A stretch of DNA of 64,000 nucleotides from Botryosphaeria dothidea (Eukaryota > Ascomycota > Dothideomycetes > Botryosphaeriales > Botryosphaeriaceae), in NCBI GenBank assembly GCA_011503125.2, contig WWBZ02000051.1, forward strand, positions 3,038,001 to 3,102,000, read 5' to 3'. A program made the position numbers and the translations under genes. Below, piece after piece: positions 53,189 through 64,000 of the stretch (positions within the stretch are counted from its first letter, which is position 1; the number at the start of each line of letters is the position of its first letter). Below the pieces are notes generated by a model that saw nothing but the letters and a program-made list of their open reading frames with translations, was not told the DNA's origin and did not search any database.

Positions 53189-56100
53189 TCACCTCAAGAA
53201 GCCATCCCGATCATACAAGCTCTGCGGCGTCCCCTGCTCGCTGGGCGGCTGCACCGAAATTAGCACCTTGGGCGCCAACACCTCTCTTTCGCCCGCTCCC
53301 CTCTCCCTGCCAGAAGCCCTCCTCCTCCCCTCCTCCTTACCACCAGTCTTCCCCGTTGGCGTCTTATTCTCGGCATCCGAATCGAAAAACTCCTGCTGCC
53401 CGCCGCCCACATCCACACCACCCACAGCAGCAGCATCATCCTCCGCCACCTCCACAGTATCGCCCCTCCCCCTCCCCCTTGCGCCCCCCGGGCTCAAAAT
53501 CGGCGTATCATACACGCTCGGACTGTCGTCAACCTCCCGCGCCCTCATCTCCCTCGCGCTCGGACTCTCCCAGAACCCCTCTCCATCCTCCCAAACCCTG
53601 CTGCTCGGTCTGTCCTTCGCAGCACCGTCACCGGTGAAGACGTCACTGTTCGCCATCTCGAGCTCGCGCTTACCGAAGATGTTCTCGTTCTCGGCGAGAA
53701 TCAGGTCCGTCAGGCTGGTGCAGCTGTCCTCGCCGAACGGCATTCCGCCTTCGGTGAGGGTCAGGCTGTTGCTGCTCAGGCTGCTGCAGCCAAGGCCGCC
53801 GCCCACGCCGCCGCCGCCGATGCCGAGCGCGAGCCCGAGGCCGAAAGCGGGCCTGGTGGGGCTGCGGCTGGGGGCTGTGGGCGGAGGCGTGGTGTTTGCG
53901 GTGGCTGTGCTGGTGCGGGCGGTTGGCGCGGACGAGGAGGAGAAGACGGTGCTGGTGTGAGACGTCGAGACGGACGGGGCGACGCTGTAGTGATGGCTGC
54001 TGGAAGGAGGCGGCGGCGGCGGGCAGACGAGCGAGTACGTGCTCGCGGGGACGAAGTGCTTGCTCGGCGAGCCGAACCCCTTCGTCGTCCGCCTCGCCTT
54101 GCTTTCCCTGCCGGCCTTGGTCGGCGAGGAGGCAGAGGCGGCACCAGCGTGCGTCTCGTCGACCAGGTTTGCGCTTGTGGCCTCGCGGCCCAGTTGTCTG
54201 TAGCGGCGGCTGGTGCGCGAGTCGTCCTTGGCGTCGGAGTTCATGCGGCGGAGCGCTGCGACTGTCTTGCGCAAGTCGCGCGCAGGCTCAGCGCGCGGTC
54301 CGGTCAGGCCGGCGCGCGTGGGCGAGATTTCGCTGCTGCGGCGAGGATCGCGAGACGGTAGTGCAGGGACGGGGGAAGACATAGTCTTGGCTCTTTTAGA
54401 AGGGTCGATCGGGGTTGTCTCCTGGGACTTGATGATGAGAGTCTTGGGAGAGCACGAAGGCGAGTCTACCTGGGATCTCTTGCGCTCATGTTTGGGTGGA
54501 GGTGTTGCGGATCGGAACTCCTGCTCGACAGTCTTGGGAGATGGCATGTTTAGGACTGGATAAGTGAGGAGGGGAGAGACTGGGTCGTATTCTCTCCCTT
54601 GCTTGTTGAAGCCTGCGGCCGCATCGTCAATGGTATGGCTGGCACCAGAAGTCGAGTCTTTCTCATGGACTCCCATAAAACTAAGCTGGGAGGCGTTGGT
54701 ATGGACAGGGCTGGGGAATGTGGGTATGCTAAAGGCAGAGCTCCCGCTCACTGCCGAGTTTCTCCAGCGAGGTGATCCATCAGGATTTTCTTGGTTAAAC
54801 CTGGTAAGCGAAAGTGTTGGAGATCCTGGAGTTAACGAAGCTCGAATGCTGGTTGGTGAGAGACGGATCTCTGGTGCAAACACACTGATGCTGGGCGGAC
54901 GTGGCAGAGGCCGTGTATCCAAGGAGATCATCTCACTTTCTCCCGAGGGCTTCTTCTTGTGAGCTGGACCCGGCTCCTCCTCAATTCCATGCATGACCGC
55001 AGAGCTTTCAGCCTTCAGTGGTGGGCCGGCTTGTCCAGTACTGAGAGATAAACGAATGCAATTCTGCCGACGATGCGCCTTCTTCCTCTCCGGACTCATT
55101 TTTGGAATTGCAGGCTTGCCTGATTGCATGGGTGTCGGGTCCCATTGAAAAGGGTTTCCATTGCTGCTGCAAGAAGACGAGGCATTGGTTGACGTCCGGG
55201 AGAGCTGTTGTGCTAGAGCACCTTCGGTAGCTGACGGCTCCTGGTGGGTGATAGCACGATGGCGTTCGGTGGGTGATCCGTCTGCAGAGACCAAGGTCCG
55301 TGAGTTACGCCGTGGGGTGCTTGGTGTGCCTCCCGTCAGGCTATTATTCGAACGGCTACGGAGGGATAGGTGACCCATGCTGTTGCTCTCAATCTTGAGC
55401 TTGACGTCTGCCTTCGAATCGCCGCTGCCATTCCGTGAATGTGGATTGCTCGAAGACACTTCCAAGGCAAACTGCGCAACATTGCTTCTTACAGACTCGT
55501 CGCGAAAGTGCTGAGGGATTGATTTCTCAACGTTGTCGTGAGACTGGACTTGAGAAAGTGGTCGTGGTCCTTTCAGCACAAGAGATTTGTGTAGCTCATG
55601 TCCTGGGCTTTGCCTCATCCTGGCATGTGGACTTCGCTGTGTTGCTGGACTGTTAGCCACAAGGATCGAGCTTGTTGCAGATTCAAAACTGGAGGCAGAG
55701 CGTCGAGAGGGGCTGTAGTCGACATTGCTAACAGATCTCGTGTGACCGAGCCTTAACGGCAAAGGGGGTACAGGGCTGTCTGGAGCCAGGCCGGATTGTC
55801 TGTAGATTAAACTGAAGTTGCGGCCCAACTTCGAGGAACCATTGCTTGGCAGAATTTCCCTGGTGTTTTCGTTGGTGCTATAGACCGAAGGCACAGAGTT
55901 GGATCTGCCCCTGCGTCTTGGAGACCGGATTACAGTACCCGAAGGAGATGGCACTGGATTACTAAAAAGCGGAGCGGGTCGAAGAGCGCTCGTCAGATCC
56001 GGCGCAGAGTTTGGCTTGTTTGACCCGAATGAGGGAGGACAAAGCCTTTCGATAGGAGAGTCAAAGGTCGAGTCAAGTCTCAACCTGGGAGAACTCCCAG

Positions 56101-56662
56101 CAGCGGAGTCTCTCCGCTCTTGTGGCGCTTGCGAGGGAACATCGACCATCGGTCTGGGACTTTCGATGATTGCTGAGAGACGTGATGTCCTGATCCGCTC
56201 GAGTTTGATATGCTTTGGGCCACGGGAGCGGCGCTTGTGGAACGGCCAAACTTTCTTGTGCGTGCTTTGGGTGGGGCTGGGGACCGGCTCGATAATGGTC
56301 GGAGTCTGCATGGTCTGCGGAATCTTGGTCACAGAGGACTGGCCAAATGATTCCCTTGACGGCAAAACACCCCATCCTGAGGAGATATTGTTGTATGGCA
56401 GAAAGGTGTTTCGCCTCAGCACCTGACGTGGCTTTGTCACTCCATTGCCCTCCAATTGAACATGCTGCTGACCCAGCCTGATTCCTCTCTGCTCCAGGTC
56501 CGCCAACAGGCGCTTGTGAGCACGAGTTGCGCGGACAAGAAGCCAGATCATGCACACCAGTGCGATGAGGATTATGCCTCCGGCTACGCCGACAGCAATC
56601 CACACTCCAGGCGCGATGGTGGAGGGACTGCTCTCCTCTCGGGGCATCAGTCGGTTCCCCAT
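53189..56662 (-). CDS. Large single-pass membrane protein with disordered cytosolic tail
   Basis: A single-exon ORF of 1157 aa. Start MGNRLMPREES in context CGCCAATGGG. There is no signal peptide. One strong transmembrane segment lies at about residues 18-43 (VWIAVGVAGGIILIALVCMIWLLV), followed directly by basic residues (RATRAHKR), so the tail is predicted cytosolic. The remaining ~1100 residues are Ser/Pro/Arg-rich with many S/T-P sites and short basic patches (VWPFHKRRSRGPKHIKLERI, KTVAALRRMNSD). It ends with a Gly/Glu-rich region and QPPSEQGTPQSLYDRDGFLR. I recognise no catalytic domain; the layout resembles fungal membrane-tethered phospho-regulated scaffolds, but this is only an analogy. 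Function unknown. Confidence 0.8.
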   Translation of the reverse strand: MGNRLMPREESSPSTIAPGVWIAVGVAGGIILIALVCMIWLLVRATRAHKRLLADLEQRGIRLGQQHVQLEGNGVTKPRQVLRRNTFLPYNNISSGWGVLPSRESFGQSSVTKIPQTMQTPTIIEPVPSPTQSTHKKVWPFHKRRSRGPKHIKLERIRTSRLSAIIESPRPMVDVPSQAPQERRDSAAGSSPRLRLDSTFDSPIERLCPPSFGSNKPNSAPDLTSALRPAPLFSNPVPSPSGTVIRSPRRRGRSNSVPSVYSTNENTREILPSNGSSKLGRNFSLIYRQSGLAPDSPVPPLPLRLGHTRSVSNVDYSPSRRSASSFESATSSILVANSPATQRSPHARMRQSPGHELHKSLVLKGPRPLSQVQSHDNVEKSIPQHFRDESVRSNVAQFALEVSSSNPHSRNGSGDSKADVKLKIESNSMGHLSLRSRSNNSLTGGTPSTPRRNSRTLVSADGSPTERHRAITHQEPSATEGALAQQLSRTSTNASSSCSSNGNPFQWDPTPMQSGKPAIPKMSPERKKAHRRQNCIRLSLSTGQAGPPLKAESSAVMHGIEEEPGPAHKKKPSGESEMISLDTRPLPRPPSISVFAPEIRLSPTSIRASLTPGSPTLSLTRFNQENPDGSPRWRNSAVSGSSAFSIPTFPSPVHTNASQLSFMGVHEKDSTSGASHTIDDAAAGFNKQGREYDPVSPLLTYPVLNMPSPKTVEQEFRSATPPPKHERKRSQVDSPSCSPKTLIIKSQETTPIDPSKRAKTMSSPVPALPSRDPRRSSEISPTRAGLTGPRAEPARDLRKTVAALRRMNSDAKDDSRTSRRYRQLGREATSANLVDETHAGAASASSPTKAGRESKARRTTKGFGSPSKHFVPASTYSLVCPPPPPPSSSHHYSVAPSVSTSHTSTVFSSSSAPTARTSTATANTTPPPTAPSRSPTRPAFGLGLALGIGGGGVGGGLGCSSLSSNSLTLTEGGMPFGEDSCTSLTDLILAENENIFGKRELEMANSDVFTGDGAAKDRPSSRVWEDGEGFWESPSAREMRAREVDDSPSVYDTPILSPGGARGRGRGDTVEVAEDDAAAVGGVDVGGGQQEFFDSDAENKTPTGKTGGKEEGRRRASGRERGAGEREVLAPKVLISVQPPSEQGTPQSLYDRDGFLR

Positions 56663-58225
56663 TGGCGGGCCAACACTTCCTGGTCCGCACTGGCAGTTTC
56701 TGTGGTCCCGAAGTCGTTATCTCGCTCCTGCACCGTTTCCGGACTGCATAACCCTCGAGTGGATGGGGGTCTTCTGGTTAGTCTCAGCGCTCGGCTGCCG
56801 GTATCAGATTCGAGCACGTGGCAAAGTCGCGATACGGTGTCCGGTGAATTCCACGATGCAAAGGCAACAATGGGCGAAGAAACGAAGACGGCGACTGAAC
56901 AGAGCTGAAGGCGAGGGTCATGATTGGGAAAAAGAAAGGCAAAATGCGAGCGGCGGGGAGACGACATGTGGCGTGTAATTTGATCTAGTCTGGCATGCAA
57001 TGTCTCCAAAACAAGAGCCCTGGAATGTGGTCGAGTGTAGATGAAGCACGACGCAACAATGGTAGAGGGAACGCAAGGGATGAAAAAATTGGACATAAGG
57101 GACGGCTGGGAGAAATGTACCCTATAAGGCGGCTGCGGCGTCTGCTTAGCCAGGTATGCGTGAGACATGGAGGCGCCTCGAGGCTACTGGTATGCAGCGA
57201 GCAGCACATGCGGGAGACTCCTGCCGACGTGTGACACCCGCGTGTTCGTGCCAAGGGGGCCGTCCTTCACGTGCAACTGCCCCGTTCGACGCGGAGCGTG
57301 ATGCGCGGTGTTCTGCCATGCTGCAGACTGGAGATGTTGAAATGTTGCTGCAACCTCTGGGGACTGGCGTCTCAACCGACCCGGGGAATCGGGTTGAGCA
57401 GGACACATGCAGCTTGGCGCTTAGGCATCCGGCAGGTGCTGAAGTATCATCAAAGCTAGAGCGGCAGACATCGGGGTGTGAAGAGTAGGGCGTGAGGGGT
57501 AGGAAAAGGTTAATGATCGGTTTCCAAGCCAGGCTCAGCAGGAAGAAGCCGTAATTCGGCGACACGCGCGGGCGGCGCACATAAACACCCCGCCGGATGG
57601 GGAAAGATGAACACATAGGCAGTTTGCGGCCGGGGCGAGGCCCTCGTGTGCTTGTCTGGCCACGCTGGCTGTTGGCGGCGGGCGGTTATGTCATTGGACG
57701 GAAGGTCTTGGTCAGCCCCGCGCAGAGAGTCGTGAGGCAAACGGGCGTGGTGCTGCGCAGCAGGCTTGACAGTGGGCCTGGCGGCGCGGCTGCAACAACA
57801 ACAGCGGGGCAGCGGCGCGCTCAGTCGCTCCGAAGGCCCGCCGTGCGCATTGAGCGGAAGGACGGGCGCAATTGAAGTCGCTGGCAATCGGAGCTTTGCA
57901 GCGGGAGCTCTGTCTTTTGCGATGAGGTCACGTCATCGCGGTTGGAGAAGAGCGCGCAAGGGCCGTGATTGGAGCCGTTCGCCTCCCCGGGCTCCACCGG
58001 TGGGCTGCGAATGAAGCAAGAGCGTCACTGCCCCGCCATTCAACCAGAGCTACCACACCAGCTCGATCGCTCGACCCCTCCTTTAAAAGCCCCCCAGCCC
58101 AAACTCCTCTCCCGCTCCTCTTAAATCTCTTCTTCTCCATCTTCCGCTCCATCTCCATTGCAACCGCAAGATACCCTGCGCTCATCTTCAATTGATTATC
58201 TTCATCCCAACCAATACCCCTCACC
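56663..58225. other. Divergent intergenic region
   Basis: About 1.56 kb between the divergent membrane-protein and SDR genes. Several short GC-rich ORFs on both strands have no coding character. The last 150 bases carry the TTTAAA element and a CT-rich leader for the SDR gene. Confidence 0.4.
58082..58089 (+). promoter_or_regulatory. TATA-like element of the SDR gene
   Basis: TTTAAAAG about 137 bases before the ATG, followed by a long pyrimidine-rich leader (CCTCTCCCGCTCCTC and CTCTTCTTCTCC), a pattern common in highly expressed fungal genes. Confidence 0.45.
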
Positions 58226-59299
<1,074 letters not shown>

Positions 59300-62200
59300 A
59301 CGAACCGTCGCAATTTGCGGTTGATTAATGATTGGATGGACATATTGGACATGCAAGACGAAAAAGCTCTTGGTTATAACTAAGAGGGGGTGCTGCACTT
59401 TTTAAGCTCGCCTCGATAGATAAGATTTTATGTGAAATGAATACCTCTTTTGCTTCTTCTACTCAATTGCCTCAAATGTTGTTCACATTGCTCAGTGATT
59501 GTGTCTTTCAGCTCTCGACTCAGTGTAGTGCGTTATTCGAGGTGGTTTGGGATGACAACATCCCTCCGTCAGTCAGGGGTTTCAAGTGTTGGTCCAGTTC
59601 AAACTCGAATCCAACCAGTTTCTCTAGATGCTCGCACCGGATGAATGCGCTGGCACCCCATCTTTTCCGCAATTGCTGTTGCAACGCTTTCGAGACCGAT
59701 CCCTCAGCAGCTCACGCATGGTCGATGGATAAGAAAGTGCGAACGTCGTTCGATGCTCCGCACCGTCATACGAGCAGCACTCACCGAACACACCAAATAC
59801 TTTTGAACACGTCCCGCAGTCGAAGCTATGACCGTGTCACGACAGCAAGCACGCGCACGCACGCGCCGCGGGTTACATGTTGTATTTCCCGGAAAACGCT
59901 TGGCCTCTTCTGCCCTAAACACCGGCCATCCGTCACCGCTTCCCATCAAACCAAAAAATTTCCCCGACACTCCGGATTGCTCGCACATCCGCCTACCCTG
60001 CGTACATCTTTGCCTCGACTAATGTCGTCCTCCTTCCATTTGCCAAGCATACATACGTCGTGCAATTGCCGACTCCCCGACTCAATCTATAGAGCAATCC
60101 AAGAAATTATCATCGTCATTTCAATTTATTTTCCGATGCCCGGCGGAGAGACACTAATATCTACAAAACTCCGTATTTTCCCCAGATCTCCGTGTCTACC
60201 GCGCCGCCTTCTCTCCGACACATCCGAACGGAGAAATGTTGGGGGCATGTTTGCGCGCCTATCCAACTGCCCTATTCCTCTCCCTACCTATACGCGAGCG
60301 GGGTAAATCCAGACAGAGAAACGTGGGCGTGTCGTGCAAGAGCGTTCCCAGGGGAAAGGGGACGCCAGCCTGTCAGGCCTACCGGTCAGAAATAAAAAGC
60401 CTCAGCCAGCCACCGAGCGCATGTTGTGCAACCACTTCTCCTGATCCCTCCGGACCTACCGGACAGGGGGGACACGGATAAGCAGGTAGGGAGGCCGTGT
60501 ATGCAGTTGATTCCGCAGATGCCGGGCCAGGCACGGCCTATTTCGAGGGGAAGGAAGAAAAGAGAACCAATAAGAGTGGAGTACTTGCATGGAGAGGATG
60601 TGATTGGCTTGCCTTTTTTTCCTTCAAGACTCTCTTTCTGGAGCACGGATATGAGGAGGGGACGCGTATCGCGTATATATGTATGTGTGTATAGCCACCG
60701 CGTCTATCTTGTCGGAAATGCTCGCTGGCAGGGGTTTGCGAGTGACTATCCTTATTTACGCTACCTCACCTTCCCTATTTGGTGTCTGTTGCTTTGCAAC
60801 CGATGCTATGGTAGCGAGGAGGTGACGTTGCCCAGAAACACAAGCTAAGTACCAGGCTGGTGGTTATACTTTTTCCCTATGCTCATTTTGGGTTCGGAGA
60901 CACGCGGTGGTCTTACTTTTGATTTCTCTAGAGAGAGGTAGAGAGGACCGGAGACAAAAATGATCCGAAGAACATGATTGACATGATAGTCAAAAATGGA
61001 TTTACCCGGTGCAGTGGTAAACGTTGATCACCTGCTTCCGTTAATTCTCCACATCACTCGCTGCTTCTCCCTGCTAAGCAAGAGCGCCAAAAAGCATGCC
61101 CAAGTCACATTCGCACGGCACGTCACTAAGTTAGACGTACATGAGCACTTGCGGTTCGAAGCAACCGTCAAGGTGGAAATGTTTCGCCTGTCACTGCATA
61201 AGCTCCTTCAACTTCCCCGCTCGCCTAATTTGGACGTCGCCACACTTCTCAAACAACACAGGAATCCCCACCATGCTAGCTGGAGCCAGAAAAAAATAAG
61301 TTGGTGGAAGGAAGACGATAGTTGGAACCCTCGGTGAAGAAAAGAAAGTTAGGGCTCAACACTTGACAAATGCTGGACATGAAGCCTTACCCTCCTCTGA
61401 CGTGGTTTCACGGCATTTGATTGCACGGAGGAGCCACCTCCGTCGTCTACTGCCACAACGACGGAGATAATAGGGAGACATTGCCACTATCCCGATATAT
61501 GCAAGACCAGCATAATATCAAGCGCAGAGGCGGCAAAAAGATAATAATCAGCTAGACTGAATGTGATGGTTGGGCGACGAACCGGGGACAAGGGCTTGAA
61601 GGAGCACAACCTTAGCAGCACGAATGTCAAGCCAGCCACGAACCCGACGGAATGACTAGCTCCCGTGATCTACGTCGGGTGTTCGGGCTGCAGGAGCGCA
61701 TGGTCGATTCGGGGTCTGCTGCCGTGAAACATTGGCTTCTTGGTTGCCGAGTTTACCTTCTGCGGCCGAACAGGCCTGAAAGCGGCGGAAAGACCTCCAT
61801 AAGCTCCGTGGAATCGTTGAAAAAAGATTTGCCTTAAGATGGCTGTGTGGGGACGGTGATTCCGTCTCGTTTGGCTGACTTGTTGACGTGGGCATGGCGT
61901 TGGTGGGTGTTACCGTGATTGCTGTGCATGATAATATTGGCAGCTGCCAAAGCGTCTGTCCCCATTTGAACGGACAGAGGCGGCGCACGCGAGCTGCGGG
62001 AACGTTGTACCAGTTGCCCGGAGCGATAGGGAAAAAGAGACGTTCCGTGGTACAGAACACGGAGGGACTTCTAGAATGCTGTGGTCGTGGCTAAAGGGGG
62101 AATGGCTCGGGAAATTTCGATGCTGTCAGCAGCGCGGCAGACGCAGGACGGCAGGTGCAGATGACGCTTGCGGGCTGCATGCGTCTCTGTGCCAGCTGAT

Positions 62201-64000
62201 GAGCGTGGTTACATCCAGAGAGCTTAGACGCTCTACGAGATCCGACTGGCGGCTGCGGAGCGGGAGTGCCTGAAGCTAAGAAGCTGTGCGTATGGATGAC
62301 GACATGGGACTGGACAGTGCGAGAGGGTAGGGAAGAGGCCGGCGAGGAATGAAGACCGACAGCTATAGCACGGCGATCTTAGACCAATGCGCGGGCGACC
62401 TTGACGAAAGCCAAGACGTATTCTTGCTGGGAGAGACGGAAGTTGGCGAACGAGATGAGAGAGCAATGACGTGTTTCAAAAATAGAAACACCGTCGCACG
62501 ACTGACCAAGCCTCCAAGCCATGTCTTTGGTGAGCCCCAGGACAGACTCACCATCTCCCGTGCGCTGCCTTATCCGGACTAAGGCTCACATTTTCAGGGT
62601 CCAGCATCAATCTATCCGACGTGGCACAGATTATTTTCCCTCTGCGCTGGCGCTGCTGCGCCCTAGGGAAAGGCTCCACCGGCCAAAACCGAGAGGCTTT
62701 TTAGGATCTGATGCAGCCGTAGCAGCGGGAGGGAGAGCCCTACGGGCGGCAAGAGTGTAGAGCGGCCCCAGCGCGCGGCTGGCGGGCAGAGGATGCTGTG
62801 CATCCGTGTTTTAAGGGTCCTGATGAAATTTTGACGCGCCGCCACCGGTGTCGGCGGGGTCCTGCAATGCCATTGAGAGAGACCGCGCTCGCACCATCCA
62901 AGCTGGAGTGGTGCAGTGTTGTCAGATAAGGAGGGTCGCGGTGGGTTTTGCGCAGGCTGGAGGTGTGGAGAGCGTCCGATCTTGCATGAGGCGTGCAGCG
63001 ACTGCATGCCGCGATCGCCGCGCTGAGCTGCTAGCCGGGAGGCCTTGAAAGCTAGAGCAGCGGCAAAAAGTCTGCAACGAAGCGGTCGGACTAGTGAAAT
63101 CAATGTCGCGATAGCTCGGATTAGGCAAAGGCGCGTTGTTGAGGTCTGAATTCGCAGGCAGCATGGCGCGAGGTGGGGCCAGCTCGGCGCTCCATCCTCG
63201 CTGCAGCATTCTCCACGCCCCATCCCGGCGTGCAGCTTGACCGGGATTGTAGCGGGAACTGGCGAGCGGGCGACCGCCCTGTTCGCAGAGGAGCGGGATT
63301 TTTGGGATGGGCTCGCCGGGACCGAAAATTCGGTTGAGAACAGGCTGTAGCGCGCTTTGGCGGGCGGGGTGATGATGGTGGAGAACATGTTCGCAGCATC
63401 TATCGTGGCCGGTGGGATTCCATTGTGCAGGATCGCGTGTAGTCACAAGATGAGGCGGTAAAGTCTAATAGATAGAAGCGGGCAGATCTCTCATGCAGTC
63501 GCCGGGCCAGGAAGGTAGAGATAACAATGCTCGATGCAGCGCAATGTCCGACCCTTCGACCCGGCCAAGCATCTTCAAGAAGCAAGGGCGCGGGGCCAAG
63601 CTCTGGCGTCGAACAGAAGATGCGGAGCCCGCTGGAAGGCTCTGGCGACGCTGGCGGGAGGAGATTGAGCAGGAACACGCGTCGTCGCTCTCCACTGGGT
63701 CCATGATGCGCGCATCTGGCCAGGGAAGGCGGCGGAACGGCCTTTCACGGCGCCGCACGCTTCGGGCCCTGGTCGAGCGGTGCGAGCATGGATTAGGTGA
63801 TTAGGATATAGGTTAATGCCATGGGCTCAAACCTGGAGGAGCGCAGACGCAACCGGGCAGGCGCGGCTGCGAGTGGTATCGAACCTGATTCTGAGCTCTG
63901 AGAAGCCCGTGCGGGCCTCGGCAGGCTGCCGGAGCACGCATGTTGCGGAGGGCGAGCGCGCATGGACGCTGTTCTGGTGTTGAGGCCCGCCGGCATTTTG
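59300..64000. other. Gene-poor right end
   Basis: About 4.7 kb in which I cannot support any gene on either strand. ORFs such as 59437-60306 (+) and 62663-63388 (-) are compositionally unlike proteins (Arg/Ser/Cys-rich, no ordered segments). No transposon ends, tandem repeats or tRNA-like internal promoters were recognised. The part after about 62.7 kb is more GC-rich than the part before. Confidence 0.4.

Noticed and set aside
59437..60306. 289-codon plus-strand ORF
   Set aside because: Ser/Cys/Arg/His-rich with no hydrophobic core pattern or motif; lies in the 3' flank of the SDR gene.
62663..63388. 241-codon minus-strand ORF
   Set aside because: Several frames are open here because of GC bias; no domain or coding pattern stands out.

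Overview
This window is nuclear DNA from a filamentous ascomycete (Pezizomycotina, probably Dothideomycetes; the class is an inference). The evidence is many short introns of about 50-100 bp with GTRNGT-type donors, CTAAC-like branch sites and YAG acceptors, a Zn2Cys6 regulator, a CipC-like small protein, a mannitol/sorbose-type SDR, a GPI-anchored cell-wall protein, and compact single-gene transcription units on both strands. There are no operons, and I saw no CRISPR array, tRNA, rRNA or transposon.

Layout. 0-7.6 kb: the 3' part of a ceramide glucosyltransferase runs in from the left edge. It is followed by a disordered protein (-), a small orphan ORF (-), cytosolic glutamyl-tRNA synthetase (three exons) and a small Asp-run protein (-). 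10.4-13.1 kb: a seven-exon Zn2Cys6 transcription factor. 13.1-21.9 kb is the accessory, decaying part. It holds a coding-like scrap at 14.1-14.4 kb, a badly broken gene at 15.6-18.2 kb that resembles the C-terminal half of a large fungal 2OG-Fe(II)-oxygenase-type family, an F-box-like gene interrupted by one in-frame TAA, and an acyl-protein-thioesterase-fold protein that has lost its catalytic triad. 22.8-23.3 kb: cipC-like gene. 24.4-27.9 kb: SPX-EXS phosphate transporter/sensor of the SYG1/XPR1 type. 28.6-40.3 kb: TRA1, the giant SAGA/NuA4 scaffold, almost all in one 11.3-kb exon.

40-64 kb: an intact F-box-like paralogue of the broken one (-), a 991-aa GPI-type repeat protein (+), a third, unrelated F-box protein (-), a peroxisomal-type NADH pyrophosphatase (Nudix, five exons counting the first short one, of which four are separated by clear introns as listed) sharing a divergent promoter with a pICln-like protein, a 1157-aa single-pass membrane protein (-), and an NADP-type mannitol/sorbose SDR (+). 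The last 4.7 kb carry nothing I can support as a gene.

The genes are mostly unrelated housekeeping functions (translation, chromatin acetylation, phosphate, NAD(H) turnover, polyol metabolism, sphingolipids). I found no coherent new multi-gene system. The most interesting signals are gene decay and paralogy (15.6-20.8 kb versus 41.3-42.8 kb), the triad-less hydrolase, stop-free introns with lengths divisible by three, and the internal repeats of the cell-wall protein. All exon boundaries are read by eye from splice signals and reading frame; no transcript data were available.
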